Shown: positions 8,301-8,975 of the stretch, piece by piece
Layout of the letters: every line of letters starts with the position of its first letter
Position numbering within the stretch: position 1 is the first letter of the stretch
From: JANRJY01 sp033763735
Lineage (GTDB): Bacteria; Bacteroidota; Bacteroidia; Cytophagales; UBA9547
Assembly: GCA_033763735.1 (NCBI GenBank)
Contig: JANRJY010000051.1
Location: 1 to 8,975 of the forward strand
Length of the DNA stretch: 8,975 nt
Direction: 5' to 3'
The notes under the pieces: model-generated
The model's database searches: none
What the model was told of the DNA's origin: nothing
What the model saw: only the letters and a program-made list of their open reading frames with translations
Translations under genes and position numbers: made by a program

Positions 8301-8975
8301 AATACAATAACAGGAACACTCGATGCGGATATGAATAATGATGGGGTATTCGAAAAAACAGGTATCGTTGTTTCCAATTCTAAATTTGTAACTGTTTCTG
8401 GATACGATTGTGGTCAATCTGTTTTTTCACCTAAAATACGAGCTACAAGTTGTATTTCAAATACATATACGTATTCATACACTTTTCCAAATGGGTTCAA
8501 TATAACAAGTGCCTTATCTGGTTCAGCATGTTCAGGACAACCTTACAATTATACCATTGCAAGCAATGGGAGCGGTGCACTTAATTATGCTTGGTCACGA
8601 CCAAGTATTTTAGGGATTTCAAATTCGGCAATTCCTTACCAATCCGGTTCTGTAATAGGTGAAAATTTATCTAATGTTACTGGGTCTGTTGTGACAGTTA
8701 CCTATACACTTTTTGCCGCTCAAGGACTTACTTCTATAACCAGTACACTTAAAGTTGCTGTTAATCCAATACCTTCTATTAACATTTCAGGACCTTCCAC
8801 TCTATGCGGTGGCAGTGTAAGTTTGACCGCTTCCGGTGCAAATACATATAATTGGATGCCTGGGAATTTGAGTGGAGCAATTCAAAGTTTAAGCCCCGGT
8901 TCAACAACAACATATAGTGTTTCCGGAATAAATGCTTCTGGTTGTTCCGGAGTTGGGTATTATACGTTGACTTTC
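2391..8975 (+). CDS. Giant secreted protein: GH-A-like glycoside hydrolase region, two LamG modules, about nine Ig/PKD-like domains (3' partial)
   Basis: A single frame of 2195 codons runs from ATG at 2391 to the window edge without a stop. An in-frame TGA at 2367-2369 and no ATG in between fix the start. Residues 1-30 form a signal peptide (KIKA-Q cleavage likely). Residues about 36-563 resemble a family of secreted TIM-barrel proteins often annotated 'cellulose-binding domain protein': LGNHVRNMRQY, FLSALSPFHTARWMMWTATN, RPWINIPYAADDDYI, YIEYGNEQWN (E326, candidate acid/base), FDYLSWNWYFG and CYEGG (E475, candidate nucleophile). A Pro linker (565-567) leads to LamG 1 (about 577-747) with a beta-sandwich (to 960), LamG 2 (about 961-1123) with a similar beta-sandwich (to about 1360), then Ig/PKD-like domains starting near 1361, 1445, 1532, 1625, 1735, 1841, 1940, 2036 and 2124. 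The likely role is export to the cell surface to bind, and perhaps cleave, a polysaccharide. A T9SS C-terminal domain is expected beyond the window. The substrate is unknown. Confidence 0.92.
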   Translation, partial: MKIFTTKAKNSILCIVIVFISLIITFKIKAQNQGCLKVGTNFSYGFGENPYLNELWTTNNWGTPNNLNKNAIPSDSNGYPLQIPFVPLLPNYNLTSGATNITSVQSGVYRMLFGQYNYGASPPAGTIADPWVIVWDGIGTIQLVSCCVNRVDLGSSYNSGCTVNILSYTTFSGGGGRMTFTVPSPGCVVTLNIPYSKLGNHVRNMRQYRLSNEALYNSGERFNPKFLSALSPFHTARWMMWTATNYFSYPSWSDRTTKDYYCQQGANDENAGISHDNIIEISNRTKVRPWINIPYAADDDYITKCALRYKTYLDQDLEMYIEYGNEQWNFGNGYLTFNHLNNTRSVQLFGATGFYNETGAERELNMFKIFRRVFGKDSLRVKRISMTGNQSGNTHTNLMPKGSFDYLSWNWYFGLDNSNQTTYRNSLINAVNSNNVAAACNAYTQCLRDKQLYTGFWDEYRAYAKAYGVKMACYEGGLSGSSFDPMPANVRTFMRDVVRHDVRWKAVINEILDTLQSWNVEMPQHFVLGNADEWGSVDDVNNIQANDYTWHTYKEWNDNKRLSCPPPVVSNNIGSGNSFMFNGSNTYIDNTGSLFINEGADYTIETWVKFNQIAQDQVIWSYSGLTASNLLKMDNQSRVHWIIKNDVGSTALDLQGMGNSALLQLNKWVHLTAVKSGLMYKVYANGVEVGSSLITGGGTFTYNKASIGTLLQPSFTGISMLSGEVDEYRRYNSALNAVTIRDWMCKKATSNHPNWANLQSYFTFNTVAGSNLIDGKSGAAVGTHNNFSTNSLSNYIQSGFVTSGAPIGDDSRNLYPALWSGSTLSYTHPQGDRLSVTNMGNGAPDGVHIYMVNQGPYLNQAPNNYISMANNRYYGVFMANGTDPLYDIAYDYTGNTYPSSNMAFNRLIKRQNGSDKNWVNSGALANKFIKRLTLNCRESYRAEYTIGIRQTNQTSRPGAGLALQLNSGTNQVNISPAPPLYGDFTISAWVKGNDNVIVLSDGGYGAYGLGLGVSGNADYLQAGFRFTTNANGYTVRNSGYFNPYPVSSANDDWSHITYIRTGNTLSTYVNGQFNNSNTLPANTPFLTMNIGAGFYGNNFNGLIDELSVWDVAMPVDLVRSYMCKKITSSHPYYCTNLKMYYDFEDVSNNVFEDKFGKYDGILTGGTLVNSGAPVGDYSTYKEVDKNIFLTNGDKVTLKGPEGDSLSITITAGNYMAGLHLYYVNGKSNGTVPASPTVTGQDSSRYWGSFIVKNYGLDWPGLTGSLKQTNYAVSLEYNYNKNSYVNQTQESSLLMLRRNKSNITTWTVTPSVTLNTGQKKLTWARNYAALFVNYGDPLRDEYLLGGNSVSNNNFIFNNTVPGQPAMPSGPTLICAGASGIKYSIPSISGASMYLWTLPSGLSGTSDSSSIVVQAGAAGVGKIYVAAMNAWGKVGLPSLPLNVTITGTDYLAYDISGPINPCQNSTVTYSVPGLSGVIGGYTWTLPTDAAVIGINNTNVVSVKFGLQNGKVNVSGNYACGNSLINSKSISVAPVPDANLAVIGNVFCKYTDFGRVTIPVSQIGILYQAKIGTTIVGTPITAVDNNGVEIQIPISQLTAGLNTITVEALSGSCAPTTLNTKAIIIMQDYPIDQGTAGNATICQNSPAVVTISNTQAGTVYSPWYYNTNIGAWITGYVGKGSAVMSPSNGANIQLTLSQNTYIQHNFNGSYQYHVKAETACGAIYITSKGTINITNSTVNAGAPSSVTGTSNVCNFSNPTYAQNGIVGDIYYSQANNASSYTWQISNTAALDPGQLVYNNSPATGPYAIAVWNPWFTGNVTLSVRANSNCGASSSFVTKNVVVDISPVINTVLITQPGTCASNTGKVQLNIAPIPTGQFSSVSVNGNYDLDLNGDGVFEFTNVNVVDGTAILNVSSGQVVYNVRIRKTGGACISAVFPINIPIVSPAGPQIVSVSALNPSSCGANNGIIILTLQNTITGTLDADMNNDGVFEKTGIVVSNSKFVTVSGYDCGQSVFSPKIRATSCISNTYTYSYTFPNGFNITSALSGSACSGQPYNYTIASNGSGALNYAWSRPSILGISNSAIPYQSGSVIGENLSNVTGSVVTVTYTLFAAQGLTSITSTLKVAVNPIPSINISGPSTLCGGSVSLTASGANTYNWMPGNLSGAIQSLSPGSTTTYSVSGINASGCSGVGYYTLTF
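2496..4079 (+). other. Domain: glycoside-hydrolase-like (clan GH-A type) region
   Basis: Residues about 36-563 of the giant protein. The first ~190 residues are beta-rich. From W238 onward the pattern is barrel-like: ARWMMW on an early strand, RPWINIPY at 289-296, YIEYGNEQWN at 321-329 with the Asn-Glu pair N325/E326, FDYLSWNWYFG, and E475 in YEGG. In clan GH-A enzymes an Asn-Glu pair ends strand 4 and a Glu ends strand 7, and the 149-residue gap between E326 and E475 fits that layout. Both acidic residues are present, so activity is plausible. I do not know a GH family number for this group, and a binding-only role cannot be excluded. Confidence 0.65.
4119..5270 (+). repeat. LamG plus beta-sandwich module, copy 1
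   Basis: Residues about 577-960. The LamG (concanavalin A-like) part shows SFMFNGSNTYI, YTIETWVKF, LNKWVHLTAV, KVYANGVEVG and GEVDEYRRYNSAL, then ends in MCKKATSNHP (M744). A second part follows with LQSYFTFN, SGAPIGDDS (803-811), GDRLSVTNMG and GVHIYMVNQGP. The same order recurs in copy 2 at an offset of about 370-385 residues, so the module was duplicated as a unit. LamG domains commonly bind glycans or close a Ca2+-dependent beta-sandwich; the ligand here is unknown. Confidence 0.8.
5271..6470 (+). repeat. LamG plus beta-sandwich module, copy 2
   Basis: Residues about 961-1360. LamG signatures are LALQLNSGTNQVNI, FTISAWVKG, DDWSHITYIRTG, STYVNGQ and GLIDELSVWDVAM, ending in MCKKITSSHP (M1122). 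They are followed by LKMYYDFED, SGAPVGDYS (1170-1178), GDSLSITITAG and GLHLYYVNGKSN, each with a counterpart in copy 1. The copies are strongly diverged, with only short anchors shared, so the duplication is old. Confidence 0.8.
8043..8075 (+). other. Acidic loop resembling a Ca2+-binding site, first copy
   Basis: Residues 1885-1895 read DLDLNGDGVFE. The spacing D-x-D-x-N-x-D-G-x-x-E matches EF-hand-like and dockerin-like calcium loops. It lies inside an Ig-like unit, not in a paired dockerin or EF-hand context, so it may stabilise the domain or an interdomain junction. Calcium binding is inferred from the motif only. Confidence 0.5.
8322..8354 (+). other. Acidic loop resembling a Ca2+-binding site, second copy
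   Basis: Residues 1978-1988 read DADMNNDGVFE, with the same ligand spacing as the first copy 93 residues earlier. Both are preceded by a Cys-containing opening (PGTCASNTGK and PSSCGANNGI), so the two domains are tandem duplicates whose acidic positions have been kept while the rest diverged. Confidence 0.5.

Larger units (their letters stand above)
6471..8975 (+). repeat. Array of Ig/PKD-like domains in the giant protein (continues beyond the window)
   Basis: From residue 1361 to the window edge the protein is a string of about 80-110-residue beta-sandwich units. Several open with a 'GP-x-x-(V/I/L)-C' element (SGPTLICAGA, SGPINPCQNS, TGTSNVCNFS, SGPSTLCGGS) and have a mid-domain Trp strand (MYLWTLP, GYTWTLP, SYTWQIS, NYAWSRP, TYNWMPG). 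This is the usual look of PKD-like/Ig-like repeats in Bacteroidota surface proteins, where they act as spacers. Two units (starting near 1841 and 1940) differ and carry acidic loops resembling Ca2+-binding sites. Boundaries are approximate. Confidence 0.75.

Noticed and set aside
8043..8354. A dockerin (cellulosome) domain
   Set aside because: Dockerin repeats are about 22 residues each and adjacent. These loops are 93 residues apart and sit within Ig-like units.
2391..8975. A frameshift or gene boundary between the enzyme-like part and the LamG/Ig part
   Set aside because: I followed the frame line by line and found no stop or phase change. The Pro linker at residues 565-567 joins the two parts in frame.

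Overview
The window looks like part of a Bacteroidota chromosome, from an environmental lineage with gliding motility or type IX secretion (T9SS) such as Saprospiria, Chitinophagia or Cytophagia. I cannot place it more finely. Four things point there: a gliding-motility/T9SS-type C-terminal domain ends the first gene; a very long secreted protein carries LamG and Ig/PKD-like modules; a 7TM-DISM sensor is present; and the start codons lack Shine-Dalgarno sequences while TTTG / TAnnTTTG promoter-like boxes can be found.

Layout. (1) Positions 2-175 hold the last 57 codons of a rightward gene for a large secreted protein, noticeably GC-richer than the rest. (2) Positions 176-391 are a gene-free spacer of short degenerate direct repeats. 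(3) Positions 392-2167, minus strand, encode a complete 591-residue membrane protein: signal peptide, DISMED2-like outer domain, seven membrane helices, a cytoplasmic coiled coil and then, unusually, a zinc-ribbon plus helical domain like the DNA-binding N-terminus of IS1595/ISXO2-type transposases, without the DDE nuclease domain. (4) Positions 2168-2390 are an AT-rich divergent intergenic region with two overlapping promoter-like signals and short palindromes. (5) Positions 2391-8975 are one uninterrupted reading frame of 2195 codons that runs off the right edge. It encodes a secreted multidomain protein: signal peptide, an N-terminal region resembling a clan GH-A-type glycoside hydrolase (NEQWN and YEGG motifs), two copies of a LamG plus beta-sandwich module, and about nine Ig/PKD-like domains.

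Working model (inference). The membrane protein may be a one-component transmembrane regulator: an outer jelly-roll-like domain senses a ligand, possibly a glycan, and a domesticated transposase DNA-binding domain contacts DNA from the inner face of the membrane. Its divergent partner is a giant, probably T9SS-exported glycan-binding or glycan-cleaving protein, and the shared promoter region would be the obvious place for control. The sensor-transposase domain fusion is the most novel feature of the window. I cannot tell from sequence alone whether it has been described before.
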